Source: UBA5216 sp043743335 (lineage in GTDB: Bacteria > Pseudomonadota > Gammaproteobacteria > Burkholderiales > SG8-41). From it: 54,989 nucleotides of DNA. A program made the position numbers and the translations under genes. Positions 17,995 to 26,095 of the stretch are shown in pieces. Under the pieces are notes generated by a model, which saw nothing but the letters and a program-made list of their open reading frames with translations, made no database searches and was not told where the DNA came from. The stretch's first letter is position 1; each line of letters opens with the position of its first letter. The DNA is taken from positions 1 to 54,989 of the forward strand of contig JAYTWR010000068.1 of the NCBI GenBank assembly GCA_043743335.1, written 5' to 3'.

Positions 17995-18651
17995 ATGAAC
18001 CTAGCGCTATTTGACCTCGACAACACCCTGCTGGCCGGCGATTCGGATTTCGAATGGGCGCAGTATTTAATTGAACGGGGCGTGCTCGACCGCGCGGTCT
18101 ATGAAGCGCGCAATCAGGCGTTCTACGATCAATACAAGGCGGGCACGCTTAACATCCTAGAATTCCTCGATTTCCAATTGAAGCCGCTGTCGCGCTACCC
18201 GCGCGAGGTACTGGATCAATGGCACACCGACTACATGCAGAAAAAAATCCAGCCCATGCTGCGTGATTCCGCGCGCGCGTTGGTGAATCAGCATCAGGGT
18301 GACGTGCGCGTGCTGATTACCGCGACCAACAGTTTTGTCACCGCGCCGATTGCGCGCCTGTTCGGCATTGCGCATTTGATTGCCACTGAGCCTGAGCAGA
18401 AAAACGGCGAATTTACCGGCGGCGTGAGTGGCCTGCCGTGCTTCAAGGAAGGTAAGCCAAAGCGGCTGGACGCGTGGCTGGCCGCACGCGGCGAAACGCT
18501 AAAATCGTATGAAAAATCTTGGTTCTACAGCGACTCGCACAACGACTTGCCGCTGCTGGAAAGGGTGACGCACCCGGTGGTGGTGGATCCGGACGATACA
18601 CTTCGGGCACAGGCCGTGGCGCGCGGCTGGCCGGTGATGTCGCTCGGTTGA
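17995..18651 (+). CDS. HAD-IB family phosphatase (SerB-like)
   Basis: 218-residue haloacid-dehalogenase hydrolase. Motif I DLDNT holds the nucleophile D7 and acid/base D9. Motif II is the threonine of ITATNS near 105-110, motif III a lysine in FKEGKPKRL, and motif IV YSDSHNDLP near 175-183. These are hallmarks of the HAD-IB branch, which includes phosphoserine phosphatase and related small-molecule phosphatases. The substrate is not certain. It sits after hda and before pcnB, a common order in Burkholderiales. Confidence 0.88.
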   Translation: MNLALFDLDNTLLAGDSDFEWAQYLIERGVLDRAVYEARNQAFYDQYKAGTLNILEFLDFQLKPLSRYPREVLDQWHTDYMQKKIQPMLRDSARALVNQHQGDVRVLITATNSFVTAPIARLFGIAHLIATEPEQKNGEFTGGVSGLPCFKEGKPKRLDAWLAARGETLKSYEKSWFYSDSHNDLPLLERVTHPVVVDPDDTLRAQAVARGWPVMSLG

Positions 18652-18720
18652 TGCGCGCCTTGGCAGAGCGGCATTGCATTGGCTGCTTTGGTACCGAGTC
18701 CTTAGTCTTAGTCCCGGCGC

Positions 18721-18726
18721 TATAAT
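18721..18726 (+). promoter_or_regulatory. Candidate -10 element for pcnB
   Basis: A perfect TATAAT lies 9 bp before the pcnB ATG in the 84-bp gap. No convincing -35 box is seen at the right distance. If used, the transcript would have a very short or no 5' leader. Confidence 0.3.
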
Positions 18727-18735
18727 TACAACCTC

Positions 18736-20121
18736 ATGATCAAAAAACTGATAGGCCGGGTGTTTTCCGGGAAGATGTTCAGCCGGCGCGCCAAATCCGC
18801 CGCCAAGGTGATTGCGTTCAAAAATCACGGCGTGGCGCGCAGCCAAATCAGCGCGTGTGCGTTGAGCGTCACCGATACCCTGCAAGGCAAGGGATACGCC
18901 GCATTTGTGGTGGGCGGTGCGGTGCGCGATTTGCTGCTCAAGCGCACGCCCAAGGATTTTGATGTCGCCACCAGCGCCACGCCGGAAGAGGTGCGCGGAC
19001 TGTTTCGCCGCTCGCGCATTATTGGAAGACGTTTTCAGATTGTGCACGTGATGTGCGGTCGCGAAACGGTGGAGGTTTCCACTTTTCGCGCCGGGCACGA
19101 CACCAGCGGTAACGATGGGGAAGACGCCGCCGACAAAGGCAAGACCGACGAACATGGCCGCATTTTGCGCGACAACGTATTCGGCAATCAGGCGCAGGAC
19201 GCCACGCGGCGTGATCTTTCGATCAACGCGCTGTTCTACGACCCGGCAACGCAAGAGGTGCACGATTACCACGGCGGCGTAAAAGATTTACACGAGCGGC
19301 GGTTGCGCATGATCGGTGACCCGGTGCAGCGCTATCGCGAAGACCCGGTGCGCATGCTGCGCGCGGTGCGTTTTGCGGCGGCGCTGGATTTTGAAATCGA
19401 CCCTGCCACGCGCAAGCCTATCCGCGAACTGGGCGACCTGCTGCAAAACGTGCCGCCCGCGCGGCTGTTTGATGAAATGATGAAGCTGCTGTTGTCCGGC
19501 CATGCGGTAGAAACCGTCAAGCGCTTGCGCAAAGACGGCCTGCACCATGGCTTGCTGCCGCTGCTCGATGTCATTTTGGAACAGCCGCTCGGCGAACGTT
19601 TTGTCATGCTGGCGTTGAAAAATACCGATTTGCGCATACGCGCCGAGAAAGGCGTGTCGCCGGCGTTTTTGTTCGCCACCCTGCTTTGGCACGAAGTGTT
19701 GGCGGCGTGGAAATCCATCGAGGCTGGCGGCATTCCGCCAATTCCGGCGCTATTCAAAGCGATGGATCAAGTGCTGCAAATGCAGGCTGAAAAGCTCGCC
19801 ATTCCGCGGCGTTACGGCGGCGACATGAAAGACATCTGGGCGATGCAGCCGCGCTTTGAGCAGCGCTCGGGGCGACGTCCGCACCGGCTGCTGGAATTGC
19901 CGCGCTTTCGCGCAGGCTACGATTTTCTGTTGCTGCGTTGCGAAAGCGGTGAGTTGGATATGGAACTCGGCGAGTGGTGGACCCAATTTCAGGCTGTCGA
20001 TGGCGCCGAGCGCGAACGTATGCTGATGCCCGACAGCGGCCCGAAAAAGCGCCGCCGCCGCAGAAAGCCGCGAGCCCCCGGTGAAGCGGCGAACCCTGCT
20101 GACGCTGCGGACCCGTCGTAA
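18736..20121 (+). CDS. pcnB: Poly(A) polymerase I
   Basis: 461-residue class II nucleotidyltransferase that adds 3' A tails to RNAs and promotes their decay. The head domain has GGAVRDLLLKRTPKDFDVAT (about 57-76), with the metal-binding DFD. The RNA-binding domain includes RRDLSINALFYD and RYREDPVRMLRAVRFAA. The C-terminal tail is very basic (KKRRRRRKPR), as usual for bacterial PcnB and distinguishing it from CCA-adding enzymes. folK follows within 5 bp. Confidence 0.93.
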   Translation: MIKKLIGRVFSGKMFSRRAKSAAKVIAFKNHGVARSQISACALSVTDTLQGKGYAAFVVGGAVRDLLLKRTPKDFDVATSATPEEVRGLFRRSRIIGRRFQIVHVMCGRETVEVSTFRAGHDTSGNDGEDAADKGKTDEHGRILRDNVFGNQAQDATRRDLSINALFYDPATQEVHDYHGGVKDLHERRLRMIGDPVQRYREDPVRMLRAVRFAAALDFEIDPATRKPIRELGDLLQNVPPARLFDEMMKLLLSGHAVETVKRLRKDGLHHGLLPLLDVILEQPLGERFVMLALKNTDLRIRAEKGVSPAFLFATLLWHEVLAAWKSIEAGGIPPIPALFKAMDQVLQMQAEKLAIPRRYGGDMKDIWAMQPRFEQRSGRRPHRLLELPRFRAGYDFLLLRCESGELDMELGEWWTQFQAVDGAERERMLMPDSGPKKRRRRRKPRAPGEAANPADAADPS

Positions 20122-20126
20122 GCGGC

Positions 20127-20621
20127 GTGATGGAAACCGCCTACATCGCGCTCGGCAGTAATCTCAAGGAGCCGCAGCGCCAGTTACAGGCGGGTTTTGC
20201 GGCCTTGGCGCGTTTGCCTGAGACGCAACTCATAGCGCAGTCGTCGCTGTATTGCAGTGCGGCGGTGGGTTACGTGGATCAGCCGGATTTTGTCAACGCG
20301 GTAGCGGCGATACGCACCACGCTCACCCCGCAAGTCTTGTTGCACGCGTTGCTGGCGATTGAGCGCGAGCAGGGTCGGGTGCGCGAATTTCCCAACGCGC
20401 CGCGTACGCTAGATCTCGACATTGCACTTTATGGTGAGCAAGTGATCCACGAACCGGGCTTGTCGATTCCGCATCCGCGCATGATCACGCGCGCGTTTGT
20501 GCTGGCCCCGTTGGCGGAGATCGCGCCCGATGCGCAAGTGCCTGGTCAAGGGTGCGTGCGCGAGTTGCTGCGGCAGGTGGATGTGAAGAGCGTTACCGTA
20601 TTGAAAGCCGTGGCAGCATGA
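20127..20621 (+). CDS. folK: 6-hydroxymethyl-7,8-dihydropterin pyrophosphokinase
   Basis: 164-residue enzyme transferring pyrophosphate from ATP to hydroxymethyl-dihydropterin in folate synthesis. The N-terminus (YIALGSNLKEPQRQL) and the HPPK signature (PNAPRTLDLDIALYG near 88-102) are clear. Either GTG at 20127 or the adjacent ATG at 20130 could be the start. Its stop overlaps the start of the next gene by 4 bp. Confidence 0.94.
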   Translation: MMETAYIALGSNLKEPQRQLQAGFAALARLPETQLIAQSSLYCSAAVGYVDQPDFVNAVAAIRTTLTPQVLLHALLAIEREQGRVREFPNAPRTLDLDIALYGEQVIHEPGLSIPHPRMITRAFVLAPLAEIAPDAQVPGQGCVRELLRQVDVKSVTVLKAVAA

Positions 20622-21271
20622 AGCCCGTGGTATTGCCTGATCGCTTGCGCTACGTGGTGGTGGAAGGCCCCATTGGCGCCGGCAAAACCAGCCTCACGCG
20701 TTTGCTGGCCGAGCGCTGCGGTGGCGTGGCTTTGCTAGAGGATCCGGCGGCCAATCCGTTTTTAGATGGTTTTTATCGCGACCCGGAACGCAATGCGTTA
20801 CCCGCGCAGTTGTTTTTTTTGTTTCAGCGTGCGGCGCAGGTGCGTGATCTTGCGCAGTCGGACTTGTTTCGCAAAGCCACGTTCGCCGATTTTATGTTCG
20901 AAAAAGACCCGCTGTTCGCGGGCCTCACCTTGCGCGACGATGAACTCAAACTTTACCGGCAAATCTACGATCACCTGAGCTTGCAATTGCCCGTGCCTGA
21001 CCTCGTGATCTACCTGCAAGCCACCGCGCAAACGCTGATTGATCGCGTGGAAAAGCGCGCGGCCAGTTACGAGCGCGCCATCAGCGACGATTATTTGCTG
21101 CGCCTGAGCGACACCTACGCGCGCTATTTTCACCAGTACAGCGCAGCACCGCTGCTGATCGTGAATTCGGATAATTTAAACTTTGTTGATTCCACCCACG
21201 ATTTTGATTTATTGTTGCAGCGCATTGCGGCGATGCGCGGCCCGCGCGAATTTTTCAGTTCTGGACGCTAA
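20618..21271 (+). CDS. Deoxynucleoside kinase (dAK/dGK/dCK family)
   Basis: 217-residue nucleoside kinase that phosphorylates deoxynucleosides for salvage. The P-loop GPIGAGKTS lies at residues 17-25. FMFEKDPLFAGLTL and a lid region with RDDEL and RAASYERAISDDYLLRL follow. The fold matches the deoxyadenosine/deoxyguanosine kinase group, but substrate preference cannot be read off. The start at 20618 overlaps the folK stop (ATGA). In Burkholderiales this gene commonly sits between folK and panB. Confidence 0.88.
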   Translation: MKPVVLPDRLRYVVVEGPIGAGKTSLTRLLAERCGGVALLEDPAANPFLDGFYRDPERNALPAQLFFLFQRAAQVRDLAQSDLFRKATFADFMFEKDPLFAGLTLRDDELKLYRQIYDHLSLQLPVPDLVIYLQATAQTLIDRVEKRAASYERAISDDYLLRLSDTYARYFHQYSAAPLLIVNSDNLNFVDSTHDFDLLLQRIAAMRGPREFFSSGR

Positions 21272-21288
21272 GATTCGGCGGTTTACTG

Positions 21289-21308
21289 TAACTAATTGTT
21301 TTTATTGG
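21289..21308 (+). repeat. Dispersed AT-rich motif, copy 4
   Basis: TAACTAATTGTTTTTATTGG in forward orientation, 10 bp before the panB ATG. Confidence 0.65.
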
Positions 21309-21318
21309 TAAATTTACC

Positions 21319-22113
21319 ATGAGAATCACGCTTTCCACACTTCACAAAATGACCCAGGATGGTGACAAGATCACCATGCTGACCGCCTACGACGCGAGTT
21401 TTGCCGCGCTGCTTGAAGCGGCTGGCGTGGAAACGTTGCTGATCGGCGATTCGCTGGGCAATGTGTTGCAGGGGCACGAAACCACCTTGCCGGTGTCGTT
21501 GCGCGATATTGTTTATCACACCACGTGTGTCGCGCGCGGCGCGAAGCGCGCGTTCATCATCGGCGACATGCCGTTCGGCACGTTTCAGTTGAGTCCGCCG
21601 GAAACCTTTCGCAACGCCGCTGAAATCATGGCGGCGGGCGCGCAAATGGTGAAGCTCGAAGGGGGTGCCGCCATGGTGGAAACCGTGGCGTATCTGGTGC
21701 AGCGCGGTGTGCCGGTGTGCGGGCATCTGGGCTTGACCCCGCAGTCCGTGCATCAACTCGGCGGCTACAAAGTACAGGGCCGTCAGCAGAGCGACGCCGA
21801 GCGGTTACTCGAAGACGCGAAGTTGATCGAAGAAGCTGGCGCAGGCATGCTGGTGCTGGAGGCGATACCGTCGCCGCTCGCCAAGCAGGTGAGCGACGCC
21901 CTCGCCATTCCCACCATCGGCATCGGTGCCGGGGTGGATTGCGATGGCCAGGTGCTGGTGCTGCACGACATGCTCGACGTGTTCCCTGGCAAAAAAGCGA
22001 AGTTCGTCAAAAATTTCATGCAGGGCGCAGGCTCGATACAGGCGGCGGTCGAGCGCTATGTGAAGGAAGTCAAAGCGAAAACCTTTCCCGACCGGGAACA
22101 TTCATTCTTGTAG
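21319..22113 (+). CDS. panB: 3-methyl-2-oxobutanoate hydroxymethyltransferase
   Basis: 264-residue enzyme adding a hydroxymethyl group from methylene-tetrahydrofolate to ketoisovalerate, the first committed step of pantothenate synthesis. Visible signatures are KITMLTAYDASFA, LLIGDSLGNVLQGH with the metal-binding aspartates, VKLEGG, and GHLGLTPQSVHQLGGYKVQG. Length is normal. The substrate comes from the ilvIHC pathway encoded upstream. panC follows after an 88-bp gap holding a heptamer-type repeat. Confidence 0.96.
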   Translation: MRITLSTLHKMTQDGDKITMLTAYDASFAALLEAAGVETLLIGDSLGNVLQGHETTLPVSLRDIVYHTTCVARGAKRAFIIGDMPFGTFQLSPPETFRNAAEIMAAGAQMVKLEGGAAMVETVAYLVQRGVPVCGHLGLTPQSVHQLGGYKVQGRQQSDAERLLEDAKLIEEAGAGMLVLEAIPSPLAKQVSDALAIPTIGIGAGVDCDGQVLVLHDMLDVFPGKKAKFVKNFMQGAGSIQAAVERYVKEVKAKTFPDREHSFL

Positions 22114-22180
22114 GATTGAGGCATAAGGATCGCGGATTGAGCGCCAGCCGTTGCGCAATCCTGAATCCTGAACCCTGACG
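22111..22180. repeat. Second heptamer-type inverted repeat
   Basis: Beginning at the panB stop, GGATTGAGG and GGATTGAG face AATCCTGAATCCTGAACCCTG on the right. The layout resembles the element between ilvC and psd (14634-14728): a GGATTG arm, a short GC-rich middle with GCGCC, then tandem AATCCT units. Confidence 0.5.
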
Positions 22181-22201
22181 AATCAATTCTGCCCCGCAAA
22201 C

Positions 22202-23035
22202 ATGGACATCATTCATTCCGTCACCGCCCTGCGCGAGCGCCTGCAACGCGAACCCAACAACGTGTTCGTGCCGACCATGGGCAATTTGCACGCGGGCCAC
22301 ATTCAGCTCATCAACATCGCCAAGCCGCGCGCGGCGTGTACGGTGGTGAGCATTTTTGTGAACCGTTTGCAATTCGGCCCGCGTGAGGACTTTGACCGTT
22401 ACCCGCGCACACTCACTGCTGATTGCGAAAAGCTCAAGGCCGCTGGTGTGGATGTGGTGTTCGCGCCTGACGAAGGCGAGATTTATCCCGAACCGCAAAC
22501 CTATACTGTCGAGCCGCCGGACATACAGCACATGCTCGATGGCGCGGTGCGGCCGGGCCATTTTCGTGGCGTCGCCACCGTGGTGTTGAAGCTCTTTAAC
22601 ATGGTCAATCCGCACTCCGCGATTTTCGGCAAAAAAGATTACCAGCAGTGTCTGGTGCTGAGCAGTATGGTGCGCCAGTTGGCGTTGCCGATTGATATTA
22701 TTTTGGCAGAAACCGTGCGCGCGGAAGACGGCTTGGCGCTGTCATCACGCAACGGCTATTTGACCACGGCGGAGCGCGCGGAAGCGCCGCGCCTGTATCA
22801 ATTGTTGTGCAAGGCGCGCGACGAACTGGCAGCGGGCGCGGTTGACTATCAACGCATCGAGCTCGATGTGATGTCCGATCTTGCGCATCACGGTTGGAAG
22901 CCCGACTACATCGCAGTGCGGCGGCACGCTGATTTGGTGCCGCCGGTGAACGGTGAACGCAAGCTGGTGGTGTTGGCGGCTGCACGGCTGGGCAAGACGC
23001 GCTTGATCGACAATGTAGAAGTGGATCGTGGTTAG
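22202..23035 (+). CDS. panC: Pantothenate synthetase
   Basis: 277-residue ATP-dependent ligase joining pantoate and beta-alanine. It has the nucleotidyltransferase-like PTMGNLHAGH near residues 24-33 (HxGH motif), FGPREDFDRYPRT, GAVRPGHFRGVATVV, IFGKKDYQQ and the KMSKS-like LALSSRNGYL. These are diagnostic of PanC and the length is normal. It forms the pantothenate pair with panB. Confidence 0.95.
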   Translation: MDIIHSVTALRERLQREPNNVFVPTMGNLHAGHIQLINIAKPRAACTVVSIFVNRLQFGPREDFDRYPRTLTADCEKLKAAGVDVVFAPDEGEIYPEPQTYTVEPPDIQHMLDGAVRPGHFRGVATVVLKLFNMVNPHSAIFGKKDYQQCLVLSSMVRQLALPIDIILAETVRAEDGLALSSRNGYLTTAERAEAPRLYQLLCKARDELAAGAVDYQRIELDVMSDLAHHGWKPDYIAVRRHADLVPPVNGERKLVVLAAARLGKTRLIDNVEVDRG

Positions 23036-23050
23036 CGCGGTAAATTTACA

Positions 23051-23069
23051 TAACTAATTGTTTTTAAAC
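23051..23069 (+). repeat. Dispersed AT-rich motif, copy 5
   Basis: TAACTAATTGTTTTTAAAC in forward orientation, 18 bp before the ATG of the flavoprotein gene and just upstream of its TTTAGGTG ribosome-binding region. Confidence 0.6.
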
Positions 23070-23087
23070 AGTTTTTTTAGGTGACCT

Positions 23088-23708
23088 ATGCCTGCCATCG
23101 AAACCACGCAGCAGTTGCGCGCGATGTATCTGCCGGCCAAAGAGCGCGCGGTGAAAAAGCAAATGCCACGGCTCGATCAGCACTGCCGCAATTTTCTTAA
23201 ACTGGTGCGCTTTACCGTGCTCTCGACGTGTGATGCGCAGGGCAATATGGATGCGTCGCCGCGCGGGGGCGAGGCTGGCTTCATTAAAGTGATCGACGAC
23301 AACACCGTGATCATTCCCGATTGGACCGGCAACAATCGGCTCGATACGTTTTCAAACATCACCGACACTGGTCGCATCGGCGCAATTTTTCTGGTGCCCG
23401 GTGTCGATGAAGCGCTGCGCATCAACGGCGCCGCAGCGCTACGCAATGACGAAGCCTTTACCTCGCTGTGTGAAGTGAACGGGCGTTGCCCCAAGCTGGT
23501 GGTGCACATCACCGTGAAAGAGGCGTACCTGCATTGCGCCAAGGCTATTATGCGCGGGCAGCTTTGGGAGCCCGCTGCGAAAGTTGAGCGCAAGACGCTG
23601 CCCACCATGAACGAAATGCTGCGCGATCAAATCGGCCAGATTGAGCCCGCCGAGCCGCAGGAAATCATGCGCGCGCGGCACGCCAACGAGTTGTATTCCA
23701 ACCAATAG
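23088..23708 (+). CDS. Pyridoxamine 5'-phosphate oxidase-like flavoprotein
   Basis: 206-residue protein of the PPOX split-barrel superfamily, in the group often named MSMEG_1061-type FMN-dependent proteins. The central part reads LSTCDAQGNMDASPRGGEAGF, then IIPDWTGNNRLDTFSNI and GAIFLVPGVDEALRINGAA, the usual FMN-binding beta-barrel strands. The C-terminus has the short TMNEMLRDQIG helix. Catalytic role and substrate are unknown; it is unlikely to be PdxH itself. It follows panC with 52 bp between. Confidence 0.82.
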   Translation: MPAIETTQQLRAMYLPAKERAVKKQMPRLDQHCRNFLKLVRFTVLSTCDAQGNMDASPRGGEAGFIKVIDDNTVIIPDWTGNNRLDTFSNITDTGRIGAIFLVPGVDEALRINGAAALRNDEAFTSLCEVNGRCPKLVVHITVKEAYLHCAKAIMRGQLWEPAAKVERKTLPTMNEMLRDQIGQIEPAEPQEIMRARHANELYSNQ

Positions 23709-23737
23709 CAATAGCGCCGCGCCGCACACCACTGGGC

Positions 23738-24181
23738 ATGCCGCCGCTACACCTGAACGGATGGGCCATCGCAGCGGCCGCGCTGTCCACTATTGCTATC
23801 GGGTTTTTGTGGTACGGCCCACTGTTCGGCAACGCTTGGATGAAAGAAATGGCCATGCCGCCGGATTTCAAACCCGATCCGGCGCTGCTGAAACGCTCCA
23901 TGCTGCTGATGATGGCCGGTGCCGTGTTGACGGCGTTGGTGCTGGCCTGCGGCATTCAAATCAGCCGCCCTTCTTTCTGGAACGGAAAGACCAGCGCAGA
24001 TTTGCCGGCGATGCTGCAGGGTCTGTGCGCAGCACTGGCTGCATGGACGGGCTTTTACGTGCCCGTGCTGCTGGGTGCCGTGGCGTGGGAAAGCCGCTCG
24101 TGGCGATGGTTCGGCATTAACGCTGGCTACCATTTGGCGGCATTGCTGACGGCGGGGATAGTACTGGCCGTGTGGCGCTAA
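23738..24181 (+). CDS. DUF1761 membrane protein
   Basis: 147-residue protein with four hydrophobic segments, near 8-28, 52-72, 88-108 and 122-145. The N-terminal IAIGFLWYGPLFGNAWMKEM is characteristic of DUF1761. No catalytic residues or known function can be assigned. It lies 29 bp behind the flavoprotein gene and is probably co-transcribed with it. Confidence 0.8.
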   Translation: MPPLHLNGWAIAAAALSTIAIGFLWYGPLFGNAWMKEMAMPPDFKPDPALLKRSMLLMMAGAVLTALVLACGIQISRPSFWNGKTSADLPAMLQGLCAALAAWTGFYVPVLLGAVAWESRSWRWFGINAGYHLAALLTAGIVLAVWR

Positions 24182-24250
24182 ACGTGGGGCGGAACCAAGT
24201 CACCCCCTCGCCTCCCTCGCCGCTGAAATTTCAGTCCTGAATGCTGAAAG

Positions 24251-24562
24251 TCAGCCCGCAGGCGACAACACATGCACTACGCGATTCGCCAGCATCTCTT
24301 TGACCTTGCCGGCATAGGCCGCCATGTGCGGCGCGGCGGCGTGGGCTTTGAGCGCGGCGACATCGCGCCACTTCTCGATCACGACAAACGTATCGTCACC
24401 AAATTTGGTTTGAAAACCGCCGATGCCGTCGGCGTCGGTCGCGGGGCCGTACTCGATGCAGCCATCTTCGGCCTTCACAGCGGGAATGTTGGCGCGAAAG
24501 TGCTCCAGCACTTTTTCCCGCAGGCCGGGTTTGGCGGTGATAACAGCGACGACGTGAATCAT
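24251..24562 (-). CDS. Antibiotic biosynthesis monooxygenase-domain protein
   Basis: 103-residue ferredoxin-like ABM-fold protein, similar to YgiN-type quinol monooxygenases. It starts MIHVVAVITAKPGLREKVLEHF and has EYGPATDADG and FVVIEKWRDVAALKAHAAAPHM, the typical strand-helix pattern with the conserved EKW and H residues. Such small enzymes oxidise quinols or help remove electrophilic by-products; the substrate is unknown. An AAAGGAGA ribosome binding site directly precedes the ATG and is joined to a dispersed AT-rich motif. Confidence 0.85.
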   Translation of the reverse strand: MIHVVAVITAKPGLREKVLEHFRANIPAVKAEDGCIEYGPATDADGIGGFQTKFGDDTFVVIEKWRDVAALKAHAAAPHMAAYAGKVKEMLANRVVHVLSPAG

Positions 24563-24574
24563 TTAAATTCTCCT

Positions 24575-24592
24575 TTTAAATCAATTAGTTAA
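24575..24592 (-). repeat. Dispersed AT-rich motif, copy 6
   Basis: On the minus strand TTAACTAATTGATTTAAA, running straight into the AAAGGAG ribosome binding site of the ABM gene and ending 12 bp before its ATG. Confidence 0.65.
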
Positions 24593-24700
24593 AGAATGTA
24601 ACTGGGAGTGCGGCGCGTGTATTGCGTGCAGCAGGATGATCATACCCGGATGGGCCGGCCCCGCGGTTCGCGAGCACAAGCAGTCGCAGTCGCAATACGG

Positions 24701-24740
24701 TGTAGCACGGTGTAGCGCGTTGTAGCACGTTGTAGCACGC
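24701..24740. repeat. Tandem 10-bp repeat
   Basis: Four consecutive copies of a decamer close to TGTAGCACGG (TGTAGCACGG, TGTAGCGCGT, TGTAGCACGT, TGTAGCACGC). It lies just beyond the CoA transferase stop codon at 24751. The 10-bp period is close to one DNA turn. No spacer-repeat structure, so not CRISPR. Confidence 0.7.
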
Positions 24741-24750
24741 GGCAATCCGT

Positions 24751-25971
24751 CTAAACAACGCCATCCGCGTGCAGCCCCGCGATCTCGTCTTTGCTATACC
24801 CGTATTGCGTCAAAATCTCATCCGTATGTTGCCCCAGCCGCGGTGGCATGGCATGTATGGTGGCGGGGCTCGCCGACAGCCGGTACGGTGAGGTCGGCAC
24901 GGCGAACGGCGGCAAGCCCGTAGCGTTGGTGTCGTGAAACTTGTGAAAAAAAGCGCGCGCTTCCAGTTGCGGGTGATGCACAGCGCGGGCGAGCGGCTGC
25001 ACTTCCATCGCCGCAACACCGGCCTTGTTGAGGATGATCTCCCACTCGGCGGCGCTTTTTACCGCGAGCTTGCGCTCGATGGCATCGTTCATGGCCTTCA
25101 TGTTTTTTGCGACGGCGGCGTCATTGGCAAAGCGCGGGTCTTGCGGGATTTCGATCGCGTCGATAGCCGGCCACAGTTTATCGCGGCGGCTGGCTGCACC
25201 GGCCGCGATGGCGAGGTGCCCTTCCTTGCAGCGGTAAGTGTCGCTCACATAACCCCCTTTGCCGGAGGCGTTACCCACCAGCGGCGGCGTTTCGCCGGCG
25301 GTGATGGCGCGTAATACTTCGCCGCCCATCATGGTGATCGCCGTTTCGAGCATGGCCACATCAATAGCCTGGCCCACGCCGGTGCGCGTGCGCTGGAATA
25401 GCGCAGTGACGATGCCCAGCGCGGCAGCGTAGCCGGTGGTGTAGTCAACAATGGTGGAGCCGGTTTTCAGCGGCCCGGTTTCGGGTGTGCCGGTGATGCT
25501 CATCATGCCACTCGCGGCCTGAATCACGCCGTCGATGGCCGGATCACTTTGCTTGGGGCCAGTTTGGCCGTAGCCGGTGACCGAGCAAAAAATAACACCG
25601 GAATTGATTTTCTTCAGATCATCGTAGCCTAGGCCGTAGCGCGCCATGGTGCCGCCTTTGAGGTTTTCGATCACCACATCGGTGTCCTTCACCATGCGGC
25701 GGAACACATCTTGCCCGACGGGCGTGTTGATGGAGAGCGTGATTGAACGTTTGTTGGCGTTGTACGCCAGAAAATTGTGCGCCATCTCGGCGCTGTGAAA
25801 TGGCGTTTGCAGATTGCCCGCAGTGCGTGACGAGTCACCGCCGCCGGGCTGCTCCACGTGAATGACATCCGCGCCGTGCATGGCCAGTTGATAGGCGGCA
25901 AACGGTGCTGCGACGATGCGCGCGACCGCCAAAACTTTGATGCCAGCAAAGGCTTGTTGATCGAGTTTCAT
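24751..25971 (-). CDS. CaiB/BaiF family (class III) CoA transferase
   Basis: 406-residue enzyme moving CoA between acyl-CoA and a free acid through an aspartyl-CoA thioester. Family features in order: GIKVLAVARIVAAPFAAYQLAMHGADVIHVEQPGGGD cut here to its key parts (AAPFAAYQLA, DVIHVEQP), NKRSITLSINT, VIENLKGGTMARYGLGYDDL, SVTGYGQTGP, and the probable catalytic aspartate in AIDVAMLETA. The C-terminal part has the usual SPYRLSASP and LGQHTDEIL. The acid substrate is unknown. It is downstream of the MFS gene on the same strand, so uptake and CoA activation may be linked. Confidence 0.9.
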   Translation of the reverse strand: MKLDQQAFAGIKVLAVARIVAAPFAAYQLAMHGADVIHVEQPGGGDSSRTAGNLQTPFHSAEMAHNFLAYNANKRSITLSINTPVGQDVFRRMVKDTDVVIENLKGGTMARYGLGYDDLKKINSGVIFCSVTGYGQTGPKQSDPAIDGVIQAASGMMSITGTPETGPLKTGSTIVDYTTGYAAALGIVTALFQRTRTGVGQAIDVAMLETAITMMGGEVLRAITAGETPPLVGNASGKGGYVSDTYRCKEGHLAIAAGAASRRDKLWPAIDAIEIPQDPRFANDAAVAKNMKAMNDAIERKLAVKSAAEWEIILNKAGVAAMEVQPLARAVHHPQLEARAFFHKFHDTNATGLPPFAVPTSPYRLSASPATIHAMPPRLGQHTDEILTQYGYSKDEIAGLHADGVV

Positions 25972-26071
25972 GCAGTCTCCCTGAGGTAGCGATGTGTGAT
26001 CGCACCTTTCATGCGGGTGAGTTTAAGGTGGCCGTAGTGGCGTGCATCGTAAAAAACGTATTAAAAATAAA

Positions 26072-26092
26072 TCAATAAAATCAATAAGTTAC
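26072..26092 (-). repeat. Dispersed AT-rich motif, copy 7
   Basis: TCAATAAAATCAATAAGTTA on the plus strand, ending 3 bp from the MFS stop codon in the gap before the CoA transferase gene. A second partial AAATCAATAAAATC overlap is visible at its left end. Confidence 0.6.
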
Positions 26093-26095
26093 GAA

